Part shown: positions 12,582 through 24,001 of the stretch, piece by piece
How the letters are laid out: every line of letters begins with the position of its first letter
How positions within the stretch are numbered: the first letter of the stretch is position 1
Assembly: GCF_009932475.1 (NCBI RefSeq)
Contig: NZ_BJOV01000005.1
Span: forward strand, 930,001 to 994,000
Length of the DNA stretch: 64,000 nt
Origin: Gordonia spumicola
GTDB taxonomy: Bacteria > Actinomycetota > Actinomycetes > Mycobacteriales > Mycobacteriaceae
Direction: 5' to 3'
The notes under the pieces: model-generated
Told to the model about the DNA's origin: nothing
Databases searched by the model: none
Seen by the model: the letters and a program-made list of their open reading frames with translations, nothing else
Translations under genes and position numbers: made by a program

Positions 12582-13752
12582 CTGCCGGAGAATCGCACGG
12601 ACCTGCCCTGGTGGCAATGGTCGAAGGCATGGTGGCGGGGGTGGAGATCACCACCGCCGACATCGCCGAACAACTCGCTCGTCGTCGCCTCGGCTACGGC
12701 CGCGGCGCGCGTATGAAGTTCGAGGCCGACGAGGTCACCGTGATCGGCGGCGTCCGTCACGGCAAGACGCTCGGCGGCCCGATCGCCGTCGAGATCGGCA
12801 ACACCGAGTGGCCCAAGTGGGAGAAGGTCATGTCGGCCGACCCCGTCGATGAGGACGAGTTGGCGGGAAGCGCGCGCAATGCGGCACTGACGCGTCCCCG
12901 CCCCGGTCACGCCGACTACTCGGGCATGCTCAAGTACGGCTTCGACGACGCGCGTCCGATCCTCGAGCGCGCGAGTGCCCGCGAGACAGCGGCGCGCGTG
13001 ACCGCGGGCACCGTCGCCCGTAACTTCCTCAAGCAGGTCCTCGGCGTCGAGATCGTGTCGCACATCGTCTCGATCGGCGACAGCGAGCCCTACTCGGGCC
13101 CGTCGCCTGCACCGTCCGATCTCGAAGCGATCGACGCCAGTCCCGTCCGCGCGTTCGGCAAGGACGCGGAGGAGTCGATGATCGCCGAGATCGAAGCGGC
13201 CAAGCGAGACGGCGACACGCTCGGCGGCGTCGTCGAGGTGATCGCGACCGGTGTGCCCGTCGGGCTCGGCTCGCATGTGAGCGGTGAGGTGCGCCTCGAC
13301 TCGCGTCTCGCGGCCGCCCTGATGGGCATTCAGGCGATCAAGGGCGTCGAGGTCGGCGACGGCTTCGAGACCGCTCGTCGTCGCGGCAGCCAGGCGCACG
13401 ACGAGATGGTGCCGGGAGCCGACGGCGTGCTCCGGTCGACCAACCGCGCCGGCGGACTCGAAGGCGGCATGACCAACGGCGAGGACGTCCGCGTCCGCAT
13501 CGCGATGAAGCCGATCTCGACCGTGCCCCGCGCACTCGCCACGATCGACATGTCGACGGGCGAGCCCGCGAGCGCCATCCATCAGCGCAGCGACGTGTGC
13601 GCCGTTCCGGCCGCGGGTGTCGTCGCCGAGGCGATGGTCGCGCTCGTCCTCGCACAGGTCGCCCTCGAGAAGTTCGGCGGCGACTCGGTGGCGGAGACCG
13701 GAGCCAACCTGCGCGGGTACCTGGACGTGATCGACGCGCGTCCGCCGCGCCC

Positions 13753-13756
<4 letters not shown>
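12566..13756 (+). CDS. aroC: Chorismate synthase
   Basis: 396 residues. Converts EPSP to chorismate using reduced FMN. GTG start giving [15 protein letters not shown], the family signature. Other signatures: [62 protein letters not shown], and [25 protein letters not shown]. Starts inside the preceding peptidase gene and its stop overlaps aroK by 4 nt (GTGA). Confidence 0.97.
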
Positions 13757-15379
<1,623 letters not shown>

Positions 15380-15396
15380 CGCCAGCCGCATACGAA

Positions 15397-15430
15397 GAAC
15401 GGCGCCCGACCGGGAGGTCGGGCGCCGTTC
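15397..15430. terminator. Strong hairpin terminator between aroB and the B-4DMT gene
   Basis: Perfect 15-bp stem GAACGGCGCCCGACC (15397-15411) with its complement (15416-15430) and a GGGA loop. It sits 18 nt after the aroB stop and 18 nt before the end of the convergent gene, so it can serve both directions. No U-tract, as is usual in this group. Confidence 0.88.
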
Positions 15431-15448
15431 GGCGTTCGTGGAAGGGGA

Positions 15449-15940
15449 TCAGGCGACGGGGACCGCGGGCTGAGTCTGAGCTTCGGCCGCGGCTTCCGCG
15501 GCGAGCTCGGCCTTGCGCTGTTCGCGACGGATCAGGAAACGGCCGACGGACGCTCCGAAGAACGCGGGGACGAACACCAGCAGTGCGATGAACGACGTGC
15601 CCGCGATCAGCTCGATCGGCAGGCTGGCCTGACCGATGCCGTTGAGCCACACGGTGCCGAGGATCCAACTGACCAGGCACGACAGGAAGCCGGCCATCAG
15701 GCCCGCCTTCAGCCAGCGGACGGTGAGGTCCTCATAGTCGTCGGGATCGGCGTGCGCGCGCGCGTCCTTGAGGCCGTCGACACCGCCCCAGATGATGGCG
15801 ATGACGATGCACGCGGCGATCGTCAGCCACCGGGCGAGCGGGGACGACAGCGGATGCGAGATGACGAAGGCGCCGAGGATGACGCGGGCGGCGATGTGCA
15901 CGATGGTCATCACGACGCCACGAAGTAGCCACGAACTCAT
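15449..15940 (-). CDS. B-4DMT family membrane protein
   Basis: 163 residues with four predicted membrane segments (about 5-22, 30-48, 68-90 and 100-122) and an Ala/Glu-rich cytoplasmic C-terminus. Matches the mycobacterial 'B-4DMT' family (Rv2536 position, between aroB/aroD and pepQ), named for its four-helix drug/metabolite-transporter-like build. Transport substrate unknown. ATG at 15940 gives MSSWLLRGVVMTIVHIAARV; the frame extends upstream but without family similarity. Divergent from pepQ with a 24-nt gap. Confidence 0.82.
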   Translation of the reverse strand: MSSWLLRGVVMTIVHIAARVILGAFVISHPLSSPLARWLTIAACIVIAIIWGGVDGLKDARAHADPDDYEDLTVRWLKAGLMAGFLSCLVSWILGTVWLNGIGQASLPIELIAGTSFIALLVFVPAFFGASVGRFLIRREQRKAELAAEAAAEAQTQPAVPVA

Positions 15941-15964
15941 GGGAACACAGTAGCGGGGTGGAAC

Positions 15965-17080
15965 ATGTTCAACAATGTAGACATGCATTCTTCGGCAATT
16001 CATGACACGCGACGAGCGAGCTTGGCACGGCGCATCGGCGATGCGGGACTGGACGCGATCATCGTCAGCGACCTGGTGAACGTCCGCTATCTGACGGGTT
16101 TCACCGGAAGCAACGGTGCGGTCCTCGTCCACGCCGGACCCGATCGTGACGGCGACCGCATCGCGACGGACGGCCGCTACACGACACAGGTGGCCGAGCA
16201 GGCTCCAGGGCTGACGGCGCTCATCGAACGTGACTGTCCGCCCGCGTTGATCCGGGCGACGGGCTCCGGAACGGTGGCGGTCGAGGGCCACGTCATCACC
16301 GTCGACGCCTATCGGCGGCTCGCCGACCTCGCGGAGACGACGGGTGTCACGCTGACGACCGCGACCGACGAGGTGGAGGCGCTGCGCATCGCCAAGGACG
16401 ACGGGGAAGTGGAGTTCATCACGTCCGCGTGCCGCATCGGCGACGCGGCGCTCGCCGCGCTGGTGGGCCGAGGGGCCATCGCTGCGGGCCGCACCGAACG
16501 TCAGGTGGCACGCGATCTGGAATGGGAGATGTTCGCCCTCGGGGCCGAATCGATCGCGTTCGAGACGATCGTGGCCGCGGGCGCCAGCTCGGCCGTACCG
16601 CACCACCGTCCGACGGACGCCGTCCTCGCCGTCGGAGACCTGGTCAAGATCGATTTCGGCGCCGTGTCAGGCGGGTATCACTCGGACATGACGCGAACCT
16701 TCGTGCTGGGGGAACCGGCGGCCTGGCAGAGCGAGATCCATGCGATCGTCCTGACCGCCCAGCGAGCCGGTCGTGAGGCGCTCGAGGTCGGAGCCGACCT
16801 CGCCGGAATCGACTCCGCGGCCCGCGATGTGATCGCCGAGGCGGGGTACGGTGACTACTACGTCCACGGTCTCGGGCACGGCGTGGGCCTGCGGATACAC
16901 GAAGCGCCGGGAATCGGGGCCGCCGCGAGCGGTACACTGCCTGACGGCGCAACGGTCACCGTGGAACCTGGGATCTACCTCCCCGGACGCGGCGGCGTGC
17001 GGATCGAGGACACCCTGGTCGTCACCGACGCCGGACCGACGTCACTGACGACCACATCACGGGCGCTCCGCGTCCTGTAG
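15965..17080 (+). CDS. pepQ: M24 family aminopeptidase P / Xaa-Pro peptidase
   Basis: 371 residues. Removes N-terminal residues next to proline or cleaves Xaa-Pro dipeptides, in the cytoplasm. N-terminal creatinase-like domain (DAIIVSDLVNVRYLTGFTGSNGA) then pita-bread metallopeptidase domain with ligands in VKIDFGAVSGGYHSDMTRTF, HGLGHGVGLRIHE, VTVEPGIY and GVRIEDTLVV. ATG 15965 has a weak GGTGG upstream; ATG 15983 (MHSSAIHD) is an alternative. Directly upstream of efp (24 nt), the same order as Rv2535c-Rv2534c. Confidence 0.92.
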   Translation: MFNNVDMHSSAIHDTRRASLARRIGDAGLDAIIVSDLVNVRYLTGFTGSNGAVLVHAGPDRDGDRIATDGRYTTQVAEQAPGLTALIERDCPPALIRATGSGTVAVEGHVITVDAYRRLADLAETTGVTLTTATDEVEALRIAKDDGEVEFITSACRIGDAALAALVGRGAIAAGRTERQVARDLEWEMFALGAESIAFETIVAAGASSAVPHHRPTDAVLAVGDLVKIDFGAVSGGYHSDMTRTFVLGEPAAWQSEIHAIVLTAQRAGREALEVGADLAGIDSAARDVIAEAGYGDYYVHGLGHGVGLRIHEAPGIGAAASGTLPDGATVTVEPGIYLPGRGGVRIEDTLVVTDAGPTSLTTTSRALRVL

Positions 17081-17104
17081 AGAACACCCGCGAGGAGAAC
17101 ATTC

Positions 17105-17668
17105 ATGGCGACGACCGCCGATTTCAAGAACGGACTCGTCCTCAAGATGGACGACCAGCTCTGGCAGATCCTGGAGTTCCAGCACGTGAAGCCCGGTAAG
17201 GGACCGGCCTTCGTCCGCACCAAGATCAAGAACATCCTGTCGGGCAAGAACGTCGACAAGACGTTCAACGCGGGCGTCAAGGTCGAGACCGCGACCGTCG
17301 ACCGTCGCGACATGACCTTCCTGTACAACGACGGCGCCGACTTCGTCTTCATGGACGGCGAGACGTTCGAGCAGATCAACATCACCCCGGAGACCGTCGG
17401 CGACGGCGCGCGCTTCCTGCTCGAGAACATGACCGTTCAGGTCGCCACCCACGAGGGCGAGCCGCTGTACGTCGAACTCCCGGTCACCGTGGAGCTCGTC
17501 GTCGCACAGACCGATCCGGGCCTGCAGGGTGACCGTTCGACCGGTGGAACCAAGCCCGCGACCCTCGAGACCGGCGCCGAGATCGCCGTCCCGCTGTTCA
17601 TCAACACCGGCGACAAGCTGAAGATCGATTCGCGCGACGGCAACTACCTCGGCCGCGTCAACAGCTGA
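17105..17668 (+). CDS. efp: Elongation factor P
   Basis: 187 residues, three-domain EF-P that relieves ribosome stalling at polyproline. Strong ribosome site GAGGAGA 6-12 nt upstream. The E-site tip loop is [14 protein letters not shown]; the tip Lys belongs to the short PGKGPA loop typical of actinobacterial EF-P. No EpmA or 5-aminopentanol modification genes are nearby. C-terminal signature [14 protein letters not shown]. Followed 18 nt later by nusB. Confidence 0.97.
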   Translation: MATTADFKNGLVLKMDDQLWQILEFQHVKPGKGPAFVRTKIKNILSGKNVDKTFNAGVKVETATVDRRDMTFLYNDGADFVFMDGETFEQINITPETVGDGARFLLENMTVQVATHEGEPLYVELPVTVELVVAQTDPGLQGDRSTGGTKPATLETGAEIAVPLFINTGDKLKIDSRDGNYLGRVNS

Positions 17669-17686
17669 ACGATCGAGTACTGATCC

Positions 17687-18136
17687 GTGAGTGAGATGAA
17701 AGGTCGCCATCGCATGCGCGCGCGTGCGGTGGACATCCTCTTCGAGGCCGAGGCCAAGGAGATCCCGGCGACCCAGATCGTGTCCGAGCGACGCGAATGG
17801 TTCGCCGAGCACGACGCCGTCGGCGAGATGAGCGGGTACACCGTGACTCTCGTCGAGGGAGTCGCGTCCGACGCAGCCCAGATCGATGCGGTGATCTCGT
17901 CGCATCTGGAGAACTGGAAGCTGCACCGGCTCCCGGCCGTCGACCGCGCGATCCTGCGCCTGGCCGTGTGGGAGCTGCTGTACTCGAACGACGTCGACAT
18001 CCACGTGGTGCTCGACGAGGCGGTGAAGCTCGCCAAAGAACTGTCGACCGACGAGTCGCCGTCGTTCGTCAACGGAGTGCTCGGCCGTGTCGCCGAGCTC
18101 GCCCCTCAGGTCCGCGCCGCCGCCTCGGCGGAGTAG
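17687..18136 (+). CDS. nusB: Transcription antitermination factor NusB
   Basis: 149 residues, all-helical. Binds boxA RNA with NusE/S10 in rRNA antitermination. GTG start; family features [62 protein letters not shown]. In M. tuberculosis nusB and pyrR are at separate loci; here nusB is immediately followed by the pyr operon leader. Confidence 0.95.
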   Translation: MSEMKGRHRMRARAVDILFEAEAKEIPATQIVSERREWFAEHDAVGEMSGYTVTLVEGVASDAAQIDAVISSHLENWKLHRLPAVDRAILRLAVWELLYSNDVDIHVVLDEAVKLAKELSTDESPSFVNGVLGRVAELAPQVRAAASAE

Positions 18137-18167
18137 ACTGCCCACGCAAGCGAAATTCCTTTAACGA

Positions 18168-18185
18168 TCCGTCCAGTGAGGCGGA
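18168..18185 (+). promoter_or_regulatory. PyrR-binding RNA hairpin in the pyrR leader
   Basis: Stem TCCG/CGGA (18168-18171 with 18182-18185), inner pairs TC/GG, and hexaloop CAGTGA (18174-18179). The loop fits the known PyrR-binding consensus CNGNGA and the stretch GTCCAGTGAGGC closely matches the Bacillus binding loop. The pyrR ribosome site AAGGAGG (18187-18193) starts 2 nt beyond the stem, so bound PyrR would block translation, the mode described for mycobacterial pyr operons. Confidence 0.82.
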
Positions 18186-18198
18186 GAAGGAGGTCGGC

Positions 18199-18777
18199 TT
18201 GGATTCGCCGGTCGATGATGCCCACAGCCCGGAATCAGGGCCCGCGCGCGTGCTGCTCGACGCTTCAGACGTCGGTCGCACCGTGGCGCGGATGGCTCAT
18301 CAAGTCATCGAGAAGACCGCTCTCGACGCACCAGGTTCGCGCCGGGTGCTCCTGATCGGCATCCCCACCAGAGGCACCAGTCTGGCGCAGCGACTCGCGG
18401 CGAAGATCGTCGAGTTCTCCGGCGTCACCGTCGAGACCGGTTACCTGGACATCACCCTGTATCGGGACGATCTCCGCGACAAGCCTCATCGTCCGCTCGA
18501 ACGGACCCTCGTGCCCGAGGGCGGCGTGGACGGCGCGCTCGTGATCCTCGTGGACGACGTCCTGTTCTCCGGCCGCACAGTGCGGGCGGCCCTCGACGCG
18601 CTGCGCGACCTCGGTCGCCCGGCGGCAGTTCAACTCGCCGTGCTCGTCGACCGAGGGCATCGTGAACTCCCGTTGCGTGCGGACTACGTCGGGAAGAACA
18701 TCCCGACCGCCCGCGACGAGGACGTCCAGGTGCATCTCGCCGAACACGACGGGCTCGACGAGGTGGTGCTTCGATGA
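18199..18777 (+). CDS. pyrR: Bifunctional pyr operon regulator / uracil phosphoribosyltransferase PyrR
   Basis: 192 residues. UMP-responsive RNA-binding regulator with phosphoribosyltransferase fold. Start chosen as TTG at 18199: AAGGAGG lies 5 nt upstream, and no ATG or GTG nearby has one. Signatures: [26 protein letters not shown], and PRPP loop [18 protein letters not shown]. Its own leader carries the PyrR hairpin, so the operon is likely autoregulated by pyrimidine nucleotides. Stop overlaps pyrB (ATGA). Confidence 0.95.
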   Translation: MDSPVDDAHSPESGPARVLLDASDVGRTVARMAHQVIEKTALDAPGSRRVLLIGIPTRGTSLAQRLAAKIVEFSGVTVETGYLDITLYRDDLRDKPHRPLERTLVPEGGVDGALVILVDDVLFSGRTVRAALDALRDLGRPAAVQLAVLVDRGHRELPLRADYVGKNIPTARDEDVQVHLAEHDGLDEVVLR

Positions 18778-19772
18778 AGCACCTGCTGTCCACGGCGGAC
18801 CTGACCCGCGACGAGGCGATCGACATCCTCGACGAGGCCCAGCGCTTCGAGCAGGCGCTCGCCGGACGCGAAGTCCGCAAGCTCCCCACCCTGCGCGGCC
18901 GCACCGTGATGACGGTGTTCTACGAGAACTCCACCCGCACCCGCGTGTCCTTCGAGGTCGCGGGCAAGTGGATGAGCGCCGACGTCATCAACGTGAGCGC
19001 ATCGAGTTCGTCGGTCAACAAGGGGGAGTCGCTCCGCGACACGGCGAAGACGCTGCGCGCGCTCGGCGCCGACGCGCTCATCGTCCGACATCCGGCATCG
19101 GGTTCGGCAGCGCAGATCGCCCGCTGGACCAACGACGGCAGCGACATCCTCGGCGTGCCCAGCACGGGACCGAGCGTGATCAACGCTGGCGACGGCATGC
19201 ACGAGCATCCGACGCAGGCGTTGCTCGACGCCTACACGATCCGTCAGCGGCTCGGCGGACTCGACGGGCGACGCGTCCTGATCGTCGGGGACATCCTGCA
19301 CTCCCGGGTGGCCCGGTCCAACGCGCTGCTGCTCTCGACCCTGGGCGCGGAAGTGGTCCTCGTCGCCCCGCCGACACTGCTGCCGACCGGTGTGAACACA
19401 TGGCCGGTACGCGTCGCAACCGACCTCGACGCCGAACTGCCCGCCGCCGACGCGGTGATGATGCTGCGCGTCCAGGCCGAGCGCATGAACGGCGGCTTCT
19501 TCCCGAGCTCCCGCGAATACTCGGTCCGCTACGGACTGTCGGACGCCCGCCGCTCCATGCTCCGCGACGACGCGGTGCTGTTGCACCCGGGCCCGATGCT
19601 GCGCGGCATGGAGATCGGCTTCGACGTCGCCGACACCCCGCAGGCCACCGTCCTCGAACAGGTCCGCAACGGTGTGCACGTGCGCATGGCCGTCCTGTTC
19701 CGCCTGCTCGCGGGCGCGGACGAACAGGCGTCGCACCACACTTCGATCACCACGTCAGGAGAGCAGTCGTGA
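18774..19772 (+). CDS. pyrB: Aspartate carbamoyltransferase, catalytic subunit
   Basis: 332 residues. Joins carbamoyl phosphate and aspartate in the committed pyrimidine step. Carbamoyl-phosphate loop [13 protein letters not shown], the mobile-loop [24 protein letters not shown], and aspartate loop [11 protein letters not shown]. No pyrI regulatory subunit gene follows, consistent with Mycobacteriales. Overlaps pyrR and pyrC by 4 nt each. Confidence 0.96.
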   Translation: MKHLLSTADLTRDEAIDILDEAQRFEQALAGREVRKLPTLRGRTVMTVFYENSTRTRVSFEVAGKWMSADVINVSASSSSVNKGESLRDTAKTLRALGADALIVRHPASGSAAQIARWTNDGSDILGVPSTGPSVINAGDGMHEHPTQALLDAYTIRQRLGGLDGRRVLIVGDILHSRVARSNALLLSTLGAEVVLVAPPTLLPTGVNTWPVRVATDLDAELPAADAVMMLRVQAERMNGGFFPSSREYSVRYGLSDARRSMLRDDAVLLHPGPMLRGMEIGFDVADTPQATVLEQVRNGVHVRMAVLFRLLAGADEQASHHTSITTSGEQS

Positions 19773-21133
19773 CCGCGAACGGTTCGGTCTTGATCACCAA
19801 CGTCCGGCCCTACGGTGACGGTGACCCCGTCGACGTCGCGGTCACCGACGGCGAGATCACCGAGATCGGGGCGGGACTGACCGCTCCCGACGGTGCGGAT
19901 ACGGTCGACGGCCGCGGAGGCGTCCTGCTGCCCGGTTTCGTCGATCTGCACACGCATCTGCGCGAGCCCGGCCGGGAAGACACCGAGACGGTCGAGTCGG
20001 GTTCGCGGGCCGCGGCTCGCGGCGGCTACACCGCCGTGTTCGCGATGGCGAACACGGCCCCGGTCGCCGACAACGCCGCCATCACCGATCTGGTGTGGCG
20101 ACTCGGTCAGGACGTCGGTCTCGTCGACGTCCATCCCGTCGGAGCCGTCACCGTCGGCCTGGAAGGCCGTCAGCTCGCCGAGATGGGCATGATGGCGGCG
20201 GGCGCGGCGAAGGTCCGCCTGTTCAGCGACGACGGCAAATGCGTCCACGACCCCGTGATCATGAAGCGCGCACTCGAATACTCGACGGGTCTGGGAGTGC
20301 TCATCTCGCAGCATTCGGAGGACCCGCGCCTCACCGAGGGAGCCGTCGCGCACGACGGCCCGACGGCGGCACGACTCGGCCTCGCCGGGTGGCCGCGGGC
20401 CGCCGAGGAGTCGATCGTCGTCCGCGACGCCCTCCTGGCGCGCGACGCGGGAGCCCGCGTGCACATCGCGCACGCGTCCACCGAGGGCACCGTCGAACTG
20501 CTCCGCTGGGCCCGAGGCCAGGGCATCGACATCACCGCCGAGGTGACGCCGCATCACCTGCTGCTCGACGATTCCCGGCTGGAGACGTACGACGGCGTCA
20601 ACCGGGTGAACCCGCCGTTGCGCGAGGAGCGCGACAAGCTGGCGTTGCGCCGGGCGCTCGCCGACGGCGTCGTCGACTGCGTCGCCACCGACCACGCGCC
20701 GCACGCCTCGCAGGAGAAGTGCTGCGAGTTCTCGCAGGCCCGCCCGGGCATGCTCGGACTGGAGACCGCGCTGTCGGTGATCGTCGAGACGATGGTCGAC
20801 ACCGGGCTCCTCGACTGGCGCGGCGTCGCCAGGGTGATGAGCGAACGTCCCGCACAGATCGTCGGCCTCGACGATCAGGGCCGTCCGATCGCGGTCGGCG
20901 AACCCGCCAACCTGACGATCGTCGACCCAGACACGCGGTGGACCGTCGCGGGCGAGGGCCTCGCCAGCAAGTCGCGGAACACACCGTACGAGGAGATGAC
21001 CCTGCCCGGCGTGGTCCGGGCGACATTCCTCCGCGGTCGGGTCACCGCCCGGCGCGCAACGAGCGATGCCGCCGGTTCCCCGAGCGCAGTCACCGCCGGT
21101 TCCCCGAGCGGAGTCGAGGGGGCGTGGCTGTGA
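19769..21133 (+). CDS. pyrC: Dihydroorotase
   Basis: 454 residues. Zinc amidohydrolase closing carbamoyl-aspartate to dihydroorotate. GTG start overlapping the pyrB stop. Metal motifs [25 protein letters not shown], and [11 protein letters not shown]. The last 19 or so residues ([17 protein letters not shown]...) are encoded by two copies of a 21-nt intergenic-type repeat and are unlike the family C-terminus, which should end near RGRVTARR. Stop overlaps the next start (GTGA). Confidence 0.95.
   Translation: MTANGSVLITNVRPYGDGDPVDVAVTDGEITEIGAGLTAPDGADTVDGRGGVLLPGFVDLHTHLREPGREDTETVESGSRAAARGGYTAVFAMANTAPVADNAAITDLVWRLGQDVGLVDVHPVGAVTVGLEGRQLAEMGMMAAGAAKVRLFSDDGKCVHDPVIMKRALEYSTGLGVLISQHSEDPRLTEGAVAHDGPTAARLGLAGWPRAAEESIVVRDALLARDAGARVHIAHASTEGTVELLRWARGQGIDITAEVTPHHLLLDDSRLETYDGVNRVNPPLREERDKLALRRALADGVVDCVATDHAPHASQEKCCEFSQARPGMLGLETALSVIVETMVDTGLLDWRGVARVMSERPAQIVGLDDQGRPIAVGEPANLTIVDPDTRWTVAGEGLASKSRNTPYEEMTLPGVVRATFLRGRVTARRATSDAAGSPSAVTAGSPSGVEGAWL
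21071..21115. repeat. Tandem copies of a dispersed GGTTCCCCGAGCG repeat inside the pyrC 3' end
   Basis: GCCGGTTCCCCGAGCGCAGTC at 21071-21091 and the same with one change (G for C at the 17th base) at 21095-21115. The 24-nt period keeps the reading frame. The core recurs in the fold-back at 46079-46141, and GAGCGGAGTCGAGG recurs at 40911. Confidence 0.75.
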
Positions 21134-21684
21134 GCAACTGGCTGTACTACCTGCTGATCGCGGTCGGAGCCCTCGCGGTCTGGCTGACGATGGTGACCCT
21201 CGCCCTGCGAGGATGGCGTAAGCGCGGGGACCGGCAGGCCGATGAACTCGGAGCCTTCCCGGAGACGCCGGACGAGTTGGGCGAACCGGTCCGCGGACCG
21301 CACACCGGCCTGTACGTCGGCAGCACCGTCGCCCCCAGCTGGCAGAACCGGATCGCCGTCGGCGACAAGGGCGACCGCGCGTCGGCCGAACTCACCGAAT
21401 ACGACGCGGGTCTGCTCCTGACCCGACAGGGCGCATCGGAGATCTGGATCCCGCGCGAGAGCCTCGTCGCCGTCCGCACCGAGAACGGGCTCGCCGGAAA
21501 GGTCATGAGCCGCGACGGCGTGCTCGTCGTCCGGTGGACACTGCCCTCGGGGATCGAGATCGACTCCGGTCTGCGCGGCGACGACAAGACCGTCTACCCG
21601 GACTGGACGGCGGCCTACACAGAACTCAACGAGAAGGCGTTCGCCGCCTTCGACGCCTCGGCACCCGAGAAGAAGGAATCGTAG
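21130..21684 (+). CDS. Membrane-anchored PH-like domain protein (Rv1382-type)
   Basis: 184 residues. One N-terminal membrane helix ([22 protein letters not shown]) then a soluble domain annotated in relatives as a PH-like or 'transporter' protein. Its place between pyrC and carA is conserved in Mycobacteriales. Function unknown; conserved co-transcription with de novo pyrimidine genes is the only clue. GTG at 21130 overlaps the pyrC stop; GTG 21124 is an alternative. Confidence 0.82.
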   Translation: MSNWLYYLLIAVGALAVWLTMVTLALRGWRKRGDRQADELGAFPETPDELGEPVRGPHTGLYVGSTVAPSWQNRIAVGDKGDRASAELTEYDAGLLLTRQGASEIWIPRESLVAVRTENGLAGKVMSRDGVLVVRWTLPSGIEIDSGLRGDDKTVYPDWTAAYTELNEKAFAAFDASAPEKKES

Positions 21685-21689
21685 AAGAG

Positions 21690-22802
21690 ATGAGCAAAGC
21701 AGTACTGGTGCTGGAGAACGGCCAGGTCTTCGCCGGCCTGTCGTACGGAGCGGTCGGCTCCACCCTCGGCGAGGCGGTGTTCTGCACCGCGATGACCGGG
21801 TACCAGGAGACCCTGACCGACCCGAGCTACCACCGTCAGATCGTGGTGGCGACGGCCCCGCAGATCGGCAACACCGGGTGGAACACCGCCGACAACGAGA
21901 GCGGCCGGATCTGGGTGGCGGGCTACGCGGTGCGCAACCCGACGCGACGAGTCTCCAACTGGCGGTCGGAGACGACGCTCGACAGCGAACTCGCCGAGCA
22001 GGGCGTCGTCGGAATCGCCGGAATCGACACCCGTGCCCTGGTCCGCGTCCTGCGGGAGGTCGGTTCGATGCGCGCGGGCGTCTTCTCGGGCGACGCTCTC
22101 AGCTCCACCGACGAGATGCTCGACCTGGTGCGGGCGCAGCCGTCGATGGCGGGCGCCGACCTCGCAGGAGAGGTCAGCACCACCGAGTCGTACGTCGTGC
22201 CCGCTGTCGGGGGAGAGGCCAAGCTCCGGGTCGCGGCACTGGACATGGGCATCAAGGCCAACACCCCGCGGATGCTCGCCTCGCGGGGCGTCGAGGTGCA
22301 CGTCCTGCCGTCGTCCGCGACGCTCGACGACATCCGCGCGGTGAACGCCGACGGATTCTTCCTCTCCAACGGACCCGGCGACCCGGCGACCGCCGACGCC
22401 GCCGTCGCGCTGACCAGCGAGGTCATCGACGCCGGACTCCCGACGTTCGGCATCTGCTTCGGCAACCAGATCATCGGCCGCGCCTTCGGCCGCGGCACCT
22501 ACAAGCTCAAGTTCGGTCACCGCGGAATCAACATCCCGGTCCTGGACACCGCTTCCGGGCGCATCGCGATCACCTCGCAGAACCACGGGTTCGCCATTGA
22601 AGGCGAAGCGGGCGAAGAGTTCGACACCGACTTCGGTCGGGCGCGCGTGTCGCACGTGTGCGCCAACGACGGCGTCGTCGAAGGCGTCTCGCTGCTGTCC
22701 GGCCAGGTGTTCTCCGTCCAGTACCACCCCGAGGCCGCGGCCGGTCCCCACGACGCCGCCAACCTCTTCGACCAGTTCGTCCAGACCATGGAAGGGAGGT
22801 AG
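21690..22802 (+). CDS. carA: Carbamoyl-phosphate synthase small (glutaminase) subunit
   Basis: 370 residues. Class I amidotransferase supplying ammonia to CarB. N-terminal CPSase small domain (VFCTAMTGYQETLTDPSY), then GATase with nucleophile Cys in FGICFGNQIIGRAFG and catalytic His/Glu in VFSVQYHPEAAAGPHD. Normally carB follows immediately; here a foreign two-gene cassette starts 2 nt after the stop codon. The GGGAGG at its 3' end (22794-22799) serves as ribosome site for the inserted ATPase gene. Confidence 0.96.
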   Translation: MSKAVLVLENGQVFAGLSYGAVGSTLGEAVFCTAMTGYQETLTDPSYHRQIVVATAPQIGNTGWNTADNESGRIWVAGYAVRNPTRRVSNWRSETTLDSELAEQGVVGIAGIDTRALVRVLREVGSMRAGVFSGDALSSTDEMLDLVRAQPSMAGADLAGEVSTTESYVVPAVGGEAKLRVAALDMGIKANTPRMLASRGVEVHVLPSSATLDDIRAVNADGFFLSNGPGDPATADAAVALTSEVIDAGLPTFGICFGNQIIGRAFGRGTYKLKFGHRGINIPVLDTASGRIAITSQNHGFAIEGEAGEEFDTDFGRARVSHVCANDGVVEGVSLLSGQVFSVQYHPEAAAGPHDAANLFDQFVQTMEGR

Positions 22803-22804
22803 CG

Positions 22805-24001
22805 ATGACATCTCCGACGAGCATTGTCGAGTCCTTACACGTCAAGAACTACCGACTTCTTCGTGATGTCCGTTTTACTAAACTGAGCCCTTTCACGGTG
22901 TTGCTCGGAGCGAATGGTAGTGGCAAGTCCACTGTATTCGATGTATTCGCTTTCCTACATGAAGCGTTTACTGACGGCATTGGTCCCGCGTGGGATCGGC
23001 GAAATAGAATGGCCGGGATTCGTTCGGTCGATTCAGATGGACCCGTGTCGATTGAGCTGAAGTACCGAGCTGAGCTTGACGGGAAAAGTAGGCTCGCGAC
23101 ATATCTTCTGGTGGTAGGCGAAGATGAGGTCGGTGCGCCAGTTATTGAACAGGAGAAACTGAGCTGGACTGTTGCGCCGGGTTCGGGCCGACCTAAGGAG
23201 ATATTGTCTTTCAGTCGGGGGATTGGCAGGACCTGGGATGAGGCGACCCAGCGGGAGGATCACGAGGAGCTAGCGTCGCCTACGCTCTTGGCGGTAACAG
23301 CTCTCGGGCAATTTAGAAGCCATCCCAGAATTCAGTATCTTCGCGAATTTATCTCGGGTTGGTATCTCTCATACGTGTCGGCCGATAGTACACGAACTAC
23401 GCCAGTCTCGGGCCCCCAGCGTCGACTGAGTAGGAACGGTGACAATCTGCCGAATGTAATCCAGTATCTTCAAGAGAGGCATCCGCAACGTCTCGATGAG
23501 ATTTTTGAGGTACTGAGTAAGCAGGTTCCCCAACTAGAGAAGGTCACTTCCACTGTTCTCGCAGACGGGCGGTTGCTTCTTCAGTTGAAGGACCGTGCAT
23601 TCGCGAGTTCTGTGATTTCGAGGTTTGTCAGCGACGGAACGCTGAAACTGTTGGCATACCTGACTGTTTTGTATGATCCAGAGCCGCCTCGGGTCATCGG
23701 GATCGAAGAGCCTGAGAATCAACTTCATCCTGCGTTGCTAAGACCGTTGGCTGAATCGATGCGTGCGGTCACCGTCAACTCCCAAGTCATGGTGACGACT
23801 CACTCGCGCGATTTCGTTGATGCGCTCCACCCCGAGGAGCTGTGGATAGTCAGTCGTGGTGAAGACGGATTTACTAGGGTTGAACGTGCAAAGGATGATC
23901 CTAGAGTTACGGCCATGGTTGACTCGGGCGGACTTTTAGGTGACCTATGGTCTGAGCGTTTCTTGCAGCGCGCCGACCCTCGAGGCTTGATCGAACGATG
24001 A
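22805..24001 (+). CDS. AAA family (ABC/OLD-like, AAA_21) ATPase of a putative conflict system
   Basis: 398 residues. Walker A GANGSGKST at 35-43 directly after the HVKNYRLLRDVRF strand; a linker ending RRLSRNGDNLPNVIQYL typical of AAA_21/RecF-like ATPases; VSDGTLKLLAYLTVL as the ABC-signature-like element; Walker B VIGIEEPENQLHP with tandem Glu at 301-302; H-loop MVTTHSRDFVD with His 333. No nuclease domain is fused. ATG 22805 has GGGAGG 5 nt upstream. One sampled 60-nt line (22861-22920) is 50% GC by hand count versus 67% at the start of carB (24661-24720), and codon use differs sharply. Stop overlaps the next gene (ATGA). Role inferred: ATPase half of an ATPase-plus-TOPRIM-like defence pair. 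Confidence 0.85.
   Translation: MTSPTSIVESLHVKNYRLLRDVRFTKLSPFTVLLGANGSGKSTVFDVFAFLHEAFTDGIGPAWDRRNRMAGIRSVDSDGPVSIELKYRAELDGKSRLATYLLVVGEDEVGAPVIEQEKLSWTVAPGSGRPKEILSFSRGIGRTWDEATQREDHEELASPTLLAVTALGQFRSHPRIQYLREFISGWYLSYVSADSTRTTPVSGPQRRLSRNGDNLPNVIQYLQERHPQRLDEIFEVLSKQVPQLEKVTSTVLADGRLLLQLKDRAFASSVISRFVSDGTLKLLAYLTVLYDPEPPRVIGIEEPENQLHPALLRPLAESMRAVTVNSQVMVTTHSRDFVDALHPEELWIVSRGEDGFTRVERAKDDPRVTAMVDSGGLLGDLWSERFLQRADPRGLIER

Noticed and set aside
15961-15970. GAACATGTTC as a LexA/SOS box at pepQ
   Set aside because: Actinobacterial LexA sites need four bases between GAAC and GTTC; here there are two, and the site contains the candidate start codon.
22805-24001. Naming the ATPase as RecF or an SMC protein
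   Set aside because: Length, the SRNGDNL linker and the DUF4276 partner fit AAA_21/OLD-like ATPases; the position is not a recF context and there is no long coiled coil.
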